Source of the DNA: Ramlibacter rhizophilus
Lineage (GTDB): Bacteria; Pseudomonadota; Gammaproteobacteria; Burkholderiales; Burkholderiaceae_C
Assembly: GCF_004681965.1 (NCBI RefSeq)
Contig: NZ_SMLL01000001.1
Location: 186,001 to 250,000, forward strand
Direction of reading: 5' to 3'
DNA length: 64,000 bases
Each line of letters opens with the position of its first letter. Positions within the stretch are counted from its first letter, which is position 1. Position numbers and translations under genes: made by a program. Below are positions 23,807 to 31,141 of the stretch, piece by piece. The notes under the pieces were generated by a model that saw only the letters and a program-made list of their open reading frames with translations, did no database searches and was not told the origin of the DNA.

Positions 23807-24922
23807 ATGAAGATACCTGCAGCACGGCGTCCCCTCTGGTCCATCGGCTCGATCGCGCTCACCGCCTGGGTGGCGGGTTGCGGCGGAGGCGGTGGGGGAG
23901 GTCCGGTCGGCGATGCCGTGAGCCTCGATGCGAACAGTGCGGCCGAGGGCTTCTGGTCCGGCACCCGGGGCGCGCAGGCTTTTGCCGACGTGATCATCCT
24001 GGAGGACGGCAGCACCTGGGGCGTGTACACGGACGAGGTCCGCATCACCGGCGGCATCCAGGGCGCCAGCCGGGGCGACGCGGGCCGCTTCAGCGCCGAA
24101 GCCACGGAGTACGACATCCTGGTCGGCACGGTGAACGCCGTCACCTACGCCGGCACCCTCACGCCGCGCTCGCGCATCGCGGCCACGAGCGGCACCGGCA
24201 GCGTCCTGTCGCTGGACTACGACCCCAACTACGAACGAGCGCCCTCGCCGCAGGCGCTCGCCGGGCGCTATGCGCTGGACGAAGCCACGGTGCTGGCCAT
24301 CAGCAGCAGCGGCGACTTCAACTGGATCGCCACGCCCAGCTGCGTGCTCACCGGACGCATCGAGCCGCGGCCTTCGGGGCGCAACGTGTTCAACATGAGC
24401 CTGCGCTACCGGGGATCGGACTGCCCGCACCCGGACGGAACGCAGGTCAGTGGCGTGGCCTACCTCGACACCGCTTCCTCGCCGGACCGCCTGGTCTCGC
24501 TGGCCTTGCGCGAGGACCGCCGGGTCGGCTTCATCACGCGGGCTGCGCGCTACCAGGACCCGTCTGTTCCGGCGCCAGCGCCAGCACCGGCACCTGCTCC
24601 GGCGCCAGCACCTGCTCCGGCGCCAGCGCCAGCGCCTGCGCCAGCGCCAGCGCCAGCGCCAGCGCCAGCTCCGGCACCCGCGCCAGCTCCGGCACCCGCA
24701 CCAGCTCCGGCACCCGCGCCAGCTCCGACGCCTGCGCCTGCTCCGGCCCCTGCACCCGCTCCGGGCCCCGAACCCATTCGCATCTCCCCGGGCCAGTACC
24801 CGCCGCCGGGCACGTGCCGCATCTGGGTCCTGGGCGTGCCGCCGGGTCGCCAGTCACCGCCCGGCGACTGCGATGTGCTGGAGGACCAGGTGCCGCCCGA
24901 TGCGGTGCTGATCCGCGGCTGA
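23807..24922 (+). CDS. Lipoprotein of unknown function with long Ala-Pro repeat
   Basis: A 371-residue predicted lipoprotein. The signal ends at a lipobox VAGC followed by seven glycines. A ~220-residue domain follows (GFWSGTRGAQAFADVIILEDGS; YDILVGTVNAVTYAGTL; RYALDEATVLAISSSGDFNWI), with alternating beta-like strands and four cysteines, then a nearly pure Ala-Pro repeat (about residues 255-322) and a short cysteine-containing tail. The Ala-Pro stretch is encoded by GC-rich tandem DNA and probably forms a rigid extended linker. The family is not recognised. It lies between the sox cluster and a thiosulfate transporter but nothing links it to sulfur. Confidence 0.75.
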   Translation: MKIPAARRPLWSIGSIALTAWVAGCGGGGGGGPVGDAVSLDANSAAEGFWSGTRGAQAFADVIILEDGSTWGVYTDEVRITGGIQGASRGDAGRFSAEATEYDILVGTVNAVTYAGTLTPRSRIAATSGTGSVLSLDYDPNYERAPSPQALAGRYALDEATVLAISSSGDFNWIATPSCVLTGRIEPRPSGRNVFNMSLRYRGSDCPHPDGTQVSGVAYLDTASSPDRLVSLALREDRRVGFITRAARYQDPSVPAPAPAPAPAPAPAPAPAPAPAPAPAPAPAPAPAPAPAPAPAPAPAPAPAPAPTPAPAPAPAPAPGPEPIRISPGQYPPPGTCRIWVLGVPPGRQSPPGDCDVLEDQVPPDAVLIRG

Positions 24923-24934
24923 AGAAGCGGTCGT

Positions 24935-26083
24935 TCAGGCCAGCTGCGTGCTGGCGGTCGCGTGCTTGTCCGCCCGCTGCGAGTGCCGGTCCTGCACCCA
25001 CAGCGCCGCACGGGCGCCCGCGACGATGCCGATCACCGCGAGCACGGCGCCGGACGACAGCAGTGCCAGACCGGTGACGCCGTTGCCGACCGAGCAGCCC
25101 AGCGCCGTCACGCCACCAAACCCCATCAGCACGCCGCCGAGCAGGTGCTCGCCGAACTCGCGCGGCGAGGCGAACATCTCCCAGCGGAAGTCGCCGCGCA
25201 GCCGGGCGCTGGCGAAGCTGCCGCCCAAGACGCCCAGCACCACGGCCACGCCGAAGCTCAGCACCGTGCTCTGGTCCGTCCACATCGTCACCAGGTCCAG
25301 CAGGTGGCCCATGGGCGCGGCAAAGGACAGGCCTTCGGGCCGACGCGACTGCGTCCCCAGCCAGGCGCTCTCCAGCGTCTCGGGGTGTTCGGCGATGAAG
25401 CCGATGTGGCCGGTGAGGACCAGCGCCGCACCCAGCAGCAGGCCCACCAGCGCGCCGCCGATCACGGTGCCCGCGTCCAGGGAACGGCGCACGCGCCAGG
25501 CGAAGGCGGCAACCACCGCGACGATCAGCAGCGTGAGCAGCCAGCGCAGCGACCCCGCCGACAGGCCCAGCGCGGACGAGAGCACATGCCCCAGGTCCTG
25601 CGGCCCCGACAGCTGCACGGACCAGCGGTCGAACACCGACACGCGCAGGCTGGCGAGCAGGCCGCGCAGCGTCATCAGCGCCGCGATGGCGACCACCAGC
25701 AGGGTGAGCACCGATTTCATGTTGCCCTGGCCCGCCTTGACCAGGCTGCGCTGCGGGCAGCCGCCGCACAGGATCATTCCGTAGCCGAACAGCAGTCCGC
25801 CGAAGAGGGCCGAGGCCCAGAGCAGCCGGTCGGACCAGGCCAACGTGCGGCTGGCGTCGAAGCTGCCGGAGGCGATGAGGAGTTGCACGCATACCGCGCC
25901 CACCGCCACCGCCACGAACCAGGCCACCAGCCGTGCCGGCCCGCGGAAGATCACCCAGTCGGCGATCGCGCCGCGCACGCAAAAGCGCGTGGACTGGCTC
26001 ACCGCCCCGAACACCACGCCGATGAGAAGGCCGCCCCAGAGGACGTACTGGGTCAGGGTGGCAAGGGACGCATCGGGGCTCAT
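24935..26083 (-). CDS. tsuA: YeeE/YedE-family sulfur transporter (TsuA-like thiosulfate permease)
   Basis: A 382-residue membrane protein with about ten hydrophobic segments. It carries the cysteine signatures of the YeeE/TsuA family that relay thiosulfate through the membrane: RFCVRGA with cysteine 35, MILCGGCPQRS with cysteines 106 and 109, and GCSVGNGVTG near the C-terminus. Such proteins take up thiosulfate or related sulfur compounds into the cytoplasm. It is a lone gene on the strand opposite to sox, 2.5 kb beyond soxB, and its function fits the island. No TusA-like partner (TsuB) is adjacent. Confidence 0.85.
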   Translation of the reverse strand: MSPDASLATLTQYVLWGGLLIGVVFGAVSQSTRFCVRGAIADWVIFRGPARLVAWFVAVAVGAVCVQLLIASGSFDASRTLAWSDRLLWASALFGGLLFGYGMILCGGCPQRSLVKAGQGNMKSVLTLLVVAIAALMTLRGLLASLRVSVFDRWSVQLSGPQDLGHVLSSALGLSAGSLRWLLTLLIVAVVAAFAWRVRRSLDAGTVIGGALVGLLLGAALVLTGHIGFIAEHPETLESAWLGTQSRRPEGLSFAAPMGHLLDLVTMWTDQSTVLSFGVAVVLGVLGGSFASARLRGDFRWEMFASPREFGEHLLGGVLMGFGGVTALGCSVGNGVTGLALLSSGAVLAVIGIVAGARAALWVQDRHSQRADKHATASTQLA

Positions 26084-26322
26084 GGGGCAAGGAAGAGGAC
26101 AGGGGAAGCCGGCGAGTTTAGCGGGGGAGGGGTGGGGGCCTTGGCGGTGGGGTCTGACGGAAACGGGCGTTATCGAAGCCGCCGACGTCTGGGCTGACCC
26201 TGTCCTAATTGATGGACGTCAATACTAACAGTCACATTGGCTGGCAACAGGTAGCACAAAGGTAATGATTCGAGGCCTCTGTGACACCACGCGTCGCGTG
26301 GGCAGCGGCACTTAGAGGAATC

Positions 26323-26798
26323 ATGAACTGCAGAACTTCTCTTTTTGCGATGCTGGTCAGTGCGGCCAGCTTGACGGCATCACCTGATGCAACTGCGGCT
26401 AACTATTGGGCGCGCGTGGTCAGTCGCGCGAACTGCCTGGTACCCTTGCCGCGGATCAGCCCGCTGGGCTGGGATACACCTTCAACGAGTCGATCAGTTG
26501 GGATCCTTCATTCAAGGCCATCCATCGCTCACAGGTTCAATCGAATCACTATCGGCAAACCAGGTGGGCCGGTATCTGGAGCGACCAGCTGCTCGCCACC
26601 TATGTGGCGGGGAACTTCAATAGTCCTTCGTGGCGAACCTGGGCGGGTAAGGTGGACAACGGTGATAAGCGTGAGCAGCCTAACGGAACTCGCCCGTTCC
26701 GCTGGGTCCGCGGCCATCACTGGGAACTGCTGGATGGGGCTCGCTACGCGGACTACCAAAGCAGTGGTGCCATCGACTGCAATCTGACGACGTGGTGA
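26323..26798 (+). pseudogene. Exported small protein gene, apparently frameshifted
   Basis: ATG 26323 follows a good AGAGGAATC site and encodes a signal peptide (MNCRTSLFAMLVSAASLTAS) and NYWARVVSRANCLVPLPRISPLGW. The protein then continues sensibly only in another frame from about 26470: GYTFNESISWDPSFKAIHRS, NSPSWRTWAGKVDNGD, FRWVRGHHWELLDGARYADY, ending at 26798. One indel near 26465-26480 would join both parts into a ~158-residue secreted protein with two cysteines. The family is not recognised. The next gene starts 1 nt after the stop, suggesting an original operon. Base composition is less GC-rich than the neighbours. A sequencing error cannot be excluded. Confidence 0.55.
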
Positions 26799-26799
26799 G

Positions 26800-27735
26800 A
26801 TGAAGCCGACGCAAGCCTTCTTGATGGCTGCCGGCGCGGCGCTGGCGGCATTGATGCTAACGCTGGGCAAATACCGATCCATGCTTCCCGAGGAAGCAGC
26901 TGGCTCGGATGGGTCCGGGACTTATTCAGATCTTGCCCAACCGAAAGCTGTCGGTCACGAACGCTCAGCTGAATCAGTGATCCCGAGTTCCATGGCGGGC
27001 GGCTCAGTGGTCACCGGGTCGCAGTCGCCTCTGCCGATCCCGGAGCCCGGAATCAGGTATGTGCCGCTCGCCCTTCAGAACCTTCCGGATGGTTGGCGCG
27101 ATGACCTCGCCGCCAAGCTCGCAGCACTCCACGAGACCGGCAGCATGAGCCGGGGGAAGCTCACGCATGAGTTCCTGTCGATGGACTACATGGCCGAGAA
27201 CCTGCGCAAGCACGGTTTGGGCAAGCTGCACACCCAGCTCGCGATCAGTCCGACGGACCTTCAGGCCGTGCTCGGGCCGGCATTTCAGCTGCTCGGCGCC
27301 GACGTGCAGGCCAAGCAGGTGCTGGACAGAGGATTCAGCGGGTTCTTCCAAGTGCTTGGCAATGCATCCACTGATGTTCTGGTCGAGCTCTCGGAGCGCC
27401 AAGTGGACGTTCCTGGAGGGGACGGGCTGGTGATCGCGCCGGAGTTCAACAACACACAGGTCGGTGCAAGCCCCGCCACCATCGAATCACTGAGCGATGA
27501 GCGCGGCGCGCCCGTCCGCAACCTGCAGTGGGCAACCGGCGACCGCACCTTCCACCTGAGCACCAAGGGACTGAGCACCGCGGAAGTTCTGTTGCTGGCG
27601 CAGTCCGTTGCCTCGAGGTTTACGCAGATGCCGTTCGAAGGCTGGCGCAAGCCCTACGCACTGGACGTAGAAAACCCCTTGCACCGGATCAGCCGTCCAG
27701 GGCTGGAGCAGGGTGCGGCTGCAAAGGCGCGCTGA
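26800..27735 (+). CDS. Exported or membrane-anchored hypothetical protein
   Basis: A 311-residue protein of unrecognised family. The N-terminus (FLMAAGAALAALMLTL) is a signal anchor or uncleaved signal, followed by a low-complexity region to about residue 75. The remainder (about 85-300) looks like a folded domain: LPDGWRDDLAAKLAALHETG, HEFLSMDYMAENLRKHGLGKLHTQ, FSGFFQVLGNASTDVLVELS. No catalytic motif is evident and there are no cysteines. It starts 1 nt after the frameshifted exported gene, and the pair resembles a small two-gene accessory unit. Codon use is visibly less GC-biased than in the sox region. Confidence 0.65.
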   Translation: MKPTQAFLMAAGAALAALMLTLGKYRSMLPEEAAGSDGSGTYSDLAQPKAVGHERSAESVIPSSMAGGSVVTGSQSPLPIPEPGIRYVPLALQNLPDGWRDDLAAKLAALHETGSMSRGKLTHEFLSMDYMAENLRKHGLGKLHTQLAISPTDLQAVLGPAFQLLGADVQAKQVLDRGFSGFFQVLGNASTDVLVELSERQVDVPGGDGLVIAPEFNNTQVGASPATIESLSDERGAPVRNLQWATGDRTFHLSTKGLSTAEVLLLAQSVASRFTQMPFEGWRKPYALDVENPLHRISRPGLEQGAAAKAR

Positions 27736-28059
27736 CTTCAGGAACGCGCCACCGTGCGGAGGAGACCGACGCAGAAGCATCGATGCTTAACCGTGCGGAA
27801 CAACAAGTGGGTTGCCTTTCGCCAGGTGGAAGGCCTAGGTCAGTCGAGGCGCAAAGCGATGAGGTGCTCCGATCCCGATCTGTACAAGATCCATGGCCGC
27901 CTCAAGTCGAAGCATGTGGCGCTGGAGGCAAATCTCGATGAGCTATCAAGGTCTGTGGGGCTAAGCACCGTCGCGACACTTGTGCCGGTCGCGCCAGCAC
28001 CGGGGCTGCATAGACGAGTGCTCAAAGCAGGGTGATGTGGCAGGCCGCCACCCGCGGGC
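27736..28059. other. Intergenic stretch with only weak coding signal
   Basis: No convincing gene is seen. A 93-codon reading frame from GTG 27754 to 28035 (+) includes DPDLYKIHGRLKSKHVALEANLDEL, which looks somewhat protein-like, but it has no family match that I recognise and ends in proline-rich sequence that looks non-coding. It may be a remnant of a small gene in this lower-GC patch. Confidence 0.3.
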
Positions 28060-28272
28060 CTACCCGCCCGCCTCGCGCACCCGGTCCGAGTTGGTCGTGC
28101 TGTGCACGCCCTTGAGCCAGGCCTCCACGTCGGCCGCGCGCGGACCGGCGGCTTTCACGGCGTCGCGCAGTTGCGATTCGCTGCAGTCGAGCTTGCGCGC
28201 CCAGTGCTCGCGCGAGGCCTTGTCGTCGAGATCGATGCGGTCGGGCTCTTGCCCGTTCTGGCTGGAATTCAT
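28060..28272 (-). CDS. DUF3606 domain-containing small protein
   Basis: A 70-residue soluble protein matching the short DUF3606 family: DRIDLDDKASREHWARKLDCSESQLRDAVKAAGPRAADVEAWL. The central part resembles a helix-turn-helix-like SESQLRDAVKAAG segment. Function is unknown; such genes are common single-gene cargo in Burkholderiales. It is divergent from the esterase gene at 28427. Confidence 0.8.
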   Translation of the reverse strand: MNSSQNGQEPDRIDLDDKASREHWARKLDCSESQLRDAVKAAGPRAADVEAWLKGVHSTTNSDRVREAGG

Positions 28273-28426
28273 GTGTGCGCCTCTCGTGGGGGGATGCGCG
28301 CCAACTTAGCCCCGTGCCGTGGACCTGCATGTAGGCCGCCACCGCCTGGGAACGCGACCACTGGGCGACACGCGCGCTTGCCGGGCGCCTGAATAATCGC
28401 CGCTCAAGCTTGCACAACAGGAATCC

Positions 28427-29611
28427 ATGAGCGCGCCCCATCCGAGGTCCTTCGATGCCTTCCATGCCGCCCTGCAGTCGCAGGTCGAGCACGACTTTCT
28501 CGCCGGTGTGTCCACGGCCTTGCTGCGGGGCCGCGAGGTGGTTGACCGCTTCCACACCGGCTGGGCCGACCGCGAGGCCCGCGTGCCGCTGCGCGAAGAC
28601 CATCTGTTCCGGGTGTTTTCCAACACCAAGCTCGTGACCTCCTGCGCGGTGATGCTGCTGGAGGAAGAAGGCCGCCTGGGCCTGGACGACCCGGTGGAAC
28701 GCTGGTTGCCGCAACTGGCGAAGCGCCGCGTGCTGCGTGCAGGCGCCACGCGCATCGACGACACCGAGCCTGCCGAGCGCCCCATCACCGTGCGCCAGCT
28801 CATGACCCACACCTCGGGCCTGAGCTACGGCGTCTTCGATCCCGGCTCGCTCTTCTTCGCGGCGTACCGGCATGCCCGTGTGCTGGACCCCAGCACGGAC
28901 CTGGCGGCGATGATCGATGCGCTCGAGCCCCTGCCCCTGGCCTTCCAGCCCGGCACCCGCTGGGAATACTCGGTGGGCACCGACGTGCTGGCCCGGCTGG
29001 TGGAGGTGGTTTCGGGCCAGTCGTTCCGCGACTTCCTGATGACACGCATCTTCGGCCCCCTTGGCATGGAAGACACCGACTTCTGGGTGCCACCCGACAA
29101 GCGCGAGCGCCTCTGCGCGCTGTACGCGAGCGTGGATCTGGCGCGGCCGGACGTGCCCGGCCTGGTGCGCATGGACGAGCTTCCCTATCCGGGTGCGTAC
29201 CTGAGCCTCTTCGCGCGCTACTCGGGCGGTGGGGGCCTGGTGTCGTCGCGCGGGGACATGGTCAAGCTCCTGCAATCGCTGATCCCCGGCGGGCCCACGC
29301 TGCTGAAGCCGCAGACCCTTTCGCGCATGTGGACCAACCAGCTGCCGGCGCACCTGTGCGTGCAGTTCCCCGGCCTGCCGCCGCGCCGCCACATGGGTTT
29401 CGGCCTGGGCTCGGCCGTGGCGCTGGCGCCCGGACCGGGCGAGCCGGCAGGCGTCGAAGGGGAGGTGAGCTGGGGAGGCATGGCCGGCACGGTGTGGTGG
29501 ATCCACCCGCAACGAGGCACGGCCGGCGTGCTGATGACCCAGCGCTGGCTGGGCACCAGCCACGCCTACGCGCTGGAGTTCAAGCGCCGGGCCTACGAGG
29601 CCCTGGGCTGA
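28427..29611 (+). CDS. Serine hydrolase of the beta-lactamase/EstB esterase family (family VIII)
   Basis: A 394-residue cytoplasmic hydrolase related to class C beta-lactamases and to EstB-type carboxylesterases. The nucleophile motif SNTK (S-x-x-K) near residue 65 lies in FRVFSNTKLVTS, a tyrosine in RWEYSVGTDV (about 180) corresponds to the YxN-type base, and WGGMAGTVWW near 345 replaces the KTG box, as in EstB, whose WGG triad favours esters over beta-lactams. No signal peptide is present, which argues against a resistance role. It is a single gene followed by a repeat block. Confidence 0.88.
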   Translation: MSAPHPRSFDAFHAALQSQVEHDFLAGVSTALLRGREVVDRFHTGWADREARVPLREDHLFRVFSNTKLVTSCAVMLLEEEGRLGLDDPVERWLPQLAKRRVLRAGATRIDDTEPAERPITVRQLMTHTSGLSYGVFDPGSLFFAAYRHARVLDPSTDLAAMIDALEPLPLAFQPGTRWEYSVGTDVLARLVEVVSGQSFRDFLMTRIFGPLGMEDTDFWVPPDKRERLCALYASVDLARPDVPGLVRMDELPYPGAYLSLFARYSGGGGLVSSRGDMVKLLQSLIPGGPTLLKPQTLSRMWTNQLPAHLCVQFPGLPPRRHMGFGLGSAVALAPGPGEPAGVEGEVSWGGMAGTVWWIHPQRGTAGVLMTQRWLGTSHAYALEFKRRAYEALG

Positions 29612-30020
29612 AGCGCAGGCCCGTCGACAAGCTCAGGGCAAGCGGAGTCGAAACCGCCGCAGACGGTGCTCAGGACAGGCCTGTCGAAGCGCCATCGCGC
29701 GAGACCCGCCACGCGAGCCCTTCGACAGGCTCAGGGCGAACGGGTGTGTTTGATCGAGCCAATCATTCAACGCGGCCTCAGCCGCGGTGAACAAACGCTC
29801 TCAAAAAAACAGCCAATCCACGTACCCGTCGGGTCCAACCCGTTCGGGCTGAGCCTGTCGAAGCCCATCGCGCGAGACCCACCACACGAGCCCTTCGACA
29901 GGCTCAGGACAGGCCCTTCGACAGGCTCAGGGCGAACGGATGTGTTTGATCGAGCCATGTCTTCCAACGCGGCCTCGGCCGCGGTGATGAACGCTCAGGG
30001 CGAACGGAGGTCCGCAGGAC
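29612..30020. repeat. Block of short dispersed repeats (TTCGACAGGCTCAGG family)
   Basis: This gene-free gap holds at least six copies, in both orientations, of a short element with core CCCTTCGACAGGCTCAGGGC followed by GAACGG. Two longer tandem units of about 100 bp are visible (from about 29695 and from about 29868), each containing GCGCGAGACC, the core, TGTGTTTGATCGAGCCA, CCAACGCGGCCTC-type sequence and GAACGCTC. In the second unit the core is duplicated. Opposite-facing copies can pair into long hairpins. The core is a familiar intergenic repeat of Comamonadaceae genomes. Confidence 0.85.
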
Positions 30021-30029
30021 CCAGGCGGT

Positions 30030-30308
30030 TTACTGACCGTTGACGGCGGCCTTGAGCTTGGCGCCGGGGGTGAAGCGCACGGCGGTGGACTCGGGGATTT
30101 CCATGGCCGCGCCGGTGCTGGGGTTGCGGCCGGTGCGCGCAGCGCGCTTGCTGGCCTTGAAACTGCCGAAGCCGGTGATCGTCACTTCGTCACCCGAAGC
30201 CATCTGCTGGCTGATGACCTCGATGAAGGCATCGAGGTGCTTGGCGGCGGCGGCCTGGGACTCTCCGGTGGCCTGGGCCAGTGCTTCGACGAGTTCGCCT
30301 TTTTTCAT
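30030..30308 (-). CDS. HU-family DNA-binding protein
   Basis: A 92-residue nucleoid protein. The sequence MKKGELVEALAQATGESQAAAAKHLDAFIEVI, then VTITGFGSFKASKRAARTGRNPSTGAAMEIPES, is the complete HU fold, with the beta-arm tip RNPST..MEIP that intercalates in bent DNA. Start 30308 has AAAGGAGA seven bases upstream. It compacts DNA and assists recombination and gene control; as a single gene next to recBCD its placement may be chance. IHF is excluded by the arm sequence. Confidence 0.95.
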   Translation of the reverse strand: MKKGELVEALAQATGESQAAAAKHLDAFIEVISQQMASGDEVTITGFGSFKASKRAARTGRNPSTGAAMEIPESTAVRFTPGAKLKAAVNGQ

Positions 30309-30450
30309 GAAGTCTCCTTTCCAAAAGGGCGTGAGTGTAGCGGCCGGTGGGCGCGTGGGGCCCGCCGATCGGCCGCGACGGAATTTTTCCGCGCGGCTTT
30401 TGCGCGGCCGGGGTCCTGGCGGGTCCATACTCGCGCGGCCGAGCTTTCGC

Positions 30451-30780
30451 ATGCCACGCGCACCGGATCATCACTACGTCTATGTCGTCGAACTCGCGCG
30501 CGCCGTGTGGGAACGGCCGCGCTTCCGGCGTGCCAACCCGCAGTGGCGGGAGGGCTGCCCCTTCGTGTACGTGGGCATGACGGGGCTCGACCCGGATGTC
30601 CGCTTCGACAAGCACAAGGCCGGCATCCAGGCCAACCGCTTCGTGATGGCGTTCGGCCTGCGCCTGTTGCCCGAGCTGTACGAGGCCTACAACCCCATGC
30701 CCTACGAAGCCGCGCGCGTGGTGGAAGTGGAGCTGGGCATCGCGCTGCGGCGACGCGGCTTCGGCGTGTGGCAGGCTTGA
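30451..30780 (+). CDS. GIY-YIG-like small protein
   Basis: A 109-residue protein with HHYVYVVELARAVW near the start and CPFVYVGMTGLDPDVRFDKHKAG in the middle, a pattern resembling GIY-YIG endonucleases (YVY... YVGMT... R..KH). The later sequence RLLPELYEAYNPMPYEAARVVEVELGIALR ends with a glutamate-bearing helix that could supply the metal ligand. Homologues are widespread, short, stand-alone and mostly uncharacterised. It lies 7 nt before the MazG-like gene, so it may be the first gene of the recC-recB-recD transcript. A nuclease role is inference. Confidence 0.65.
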   Translation: MPRAPDHHYVYVVELARAVWERPRFRRANPQWREGCPFVYVGMTGLDPDVRFDKHKAGIQANRFVMAFGLRLLPELYEAYNPMPYEAARVVEVELGIALRRRGFGVWQA

Positions 30781-30787
30781 GGTCCCC

Positions 30788-31141
30788 ATGACATCGCCCG
30801 ATCCTTTCCTCATCGACGCCCGGCCGCTCATGGCCGAACTGGAACGCTTCGCGGCCGCGCGCGACTGGGCGCGGTTCCACGCGCCCAAGAACCTGGTGAT
30901 GGCGCTGACCGGCGAGGTGGGCGAACTGAGCGAGATCTTCCAGTGGCTCACCGAGGACGAGTCGCGCGCGGTCGCGCAGGCGCCCGCGACCGCGCAGGCC
31001 GTTCGCGAGGAGATCGCCGACGTGCTCCTGTACCTCGTGCGCCTGGCCGCCGTGCTGGAGATCGACCTGGACGAGGCGGTGCGCCGCAAGATGGCGCTCA
31101 ACGCGCGCAAGTACCCGGCCCCCGGCCCCGCGCAGCCGTGA
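30788..31141 (+). CDS. MazG-like nucleotide pyrophosphohydrolase
   Basis: A 117-residue all-helical NTP pyrophosphatase of the dCTPase/RS21-C6 type. The metal-binding pattern is present: HAPKNLVMALTGEVGELSEIFQWL (E-x-x-E, about residues 45-55) and EEIADVLLYLVRLAAVLEID (E-x-x-D, about 78-85), with a basic C-terminal RRKMALNARKYP. Enzymes of this type cleave (d)NTPs, often modified or non-canonical ones, to monophosphates. Its stop overlaps the recC GTG (GTGA), so it is translationally coupled to the DNA-repair operon, which suggests nucleotide-pool sanitation alongside recombination. Confidence 0.88.
   Translation: MTSPDPFLIDARPLMAELERFAAARDWARFHAPKNLVMALTGEVGELSEIFQWLTEDESRAVAQAPATAQAVREEIADVLLYLVRLAAVLEIDLDEAVRRKMALNARKYPAPGPAQP

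Noticed and set aside
24570..24775. Near-perfect GCGCCAGC tandem DNA looking like a satellite or repeat array
   Set aside because: It is in frame throughout and encodes the Ala-Pro linker of the lipoprotein at 23807-24922, so it is coding repeat DNA, not a CRISPR or satellite.
26229..26275. Sigma-70 promoter before the frameshifted exported gene (TTGGCT ... TAATGA)
   Set aside because: The elements are 20 bp apart, which is too far for a convincing sigma-70 promoter, and nothing else supports it.
28427..29611. Possible beta-lactamase resistance gene
   Set aside because: The WGG box replaces KTG and there is no signal peptide, so an EstB-type esterase is far more likely.
29612..30020. CRISPR array or insertion-sequence ends
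   Set aside because: The repeats occur in both orientations with irregular spacing and no uniform spacers, and there is no transposase or cas gene nearby.
30451..30780. Ribose-5-phosphate isomerase
   Set aside because: Related short proteins sometimes carry that name in databases, but none of the RpiA or RpiB active-site blocks is present; the GIY-YIG-like pattern fits better.
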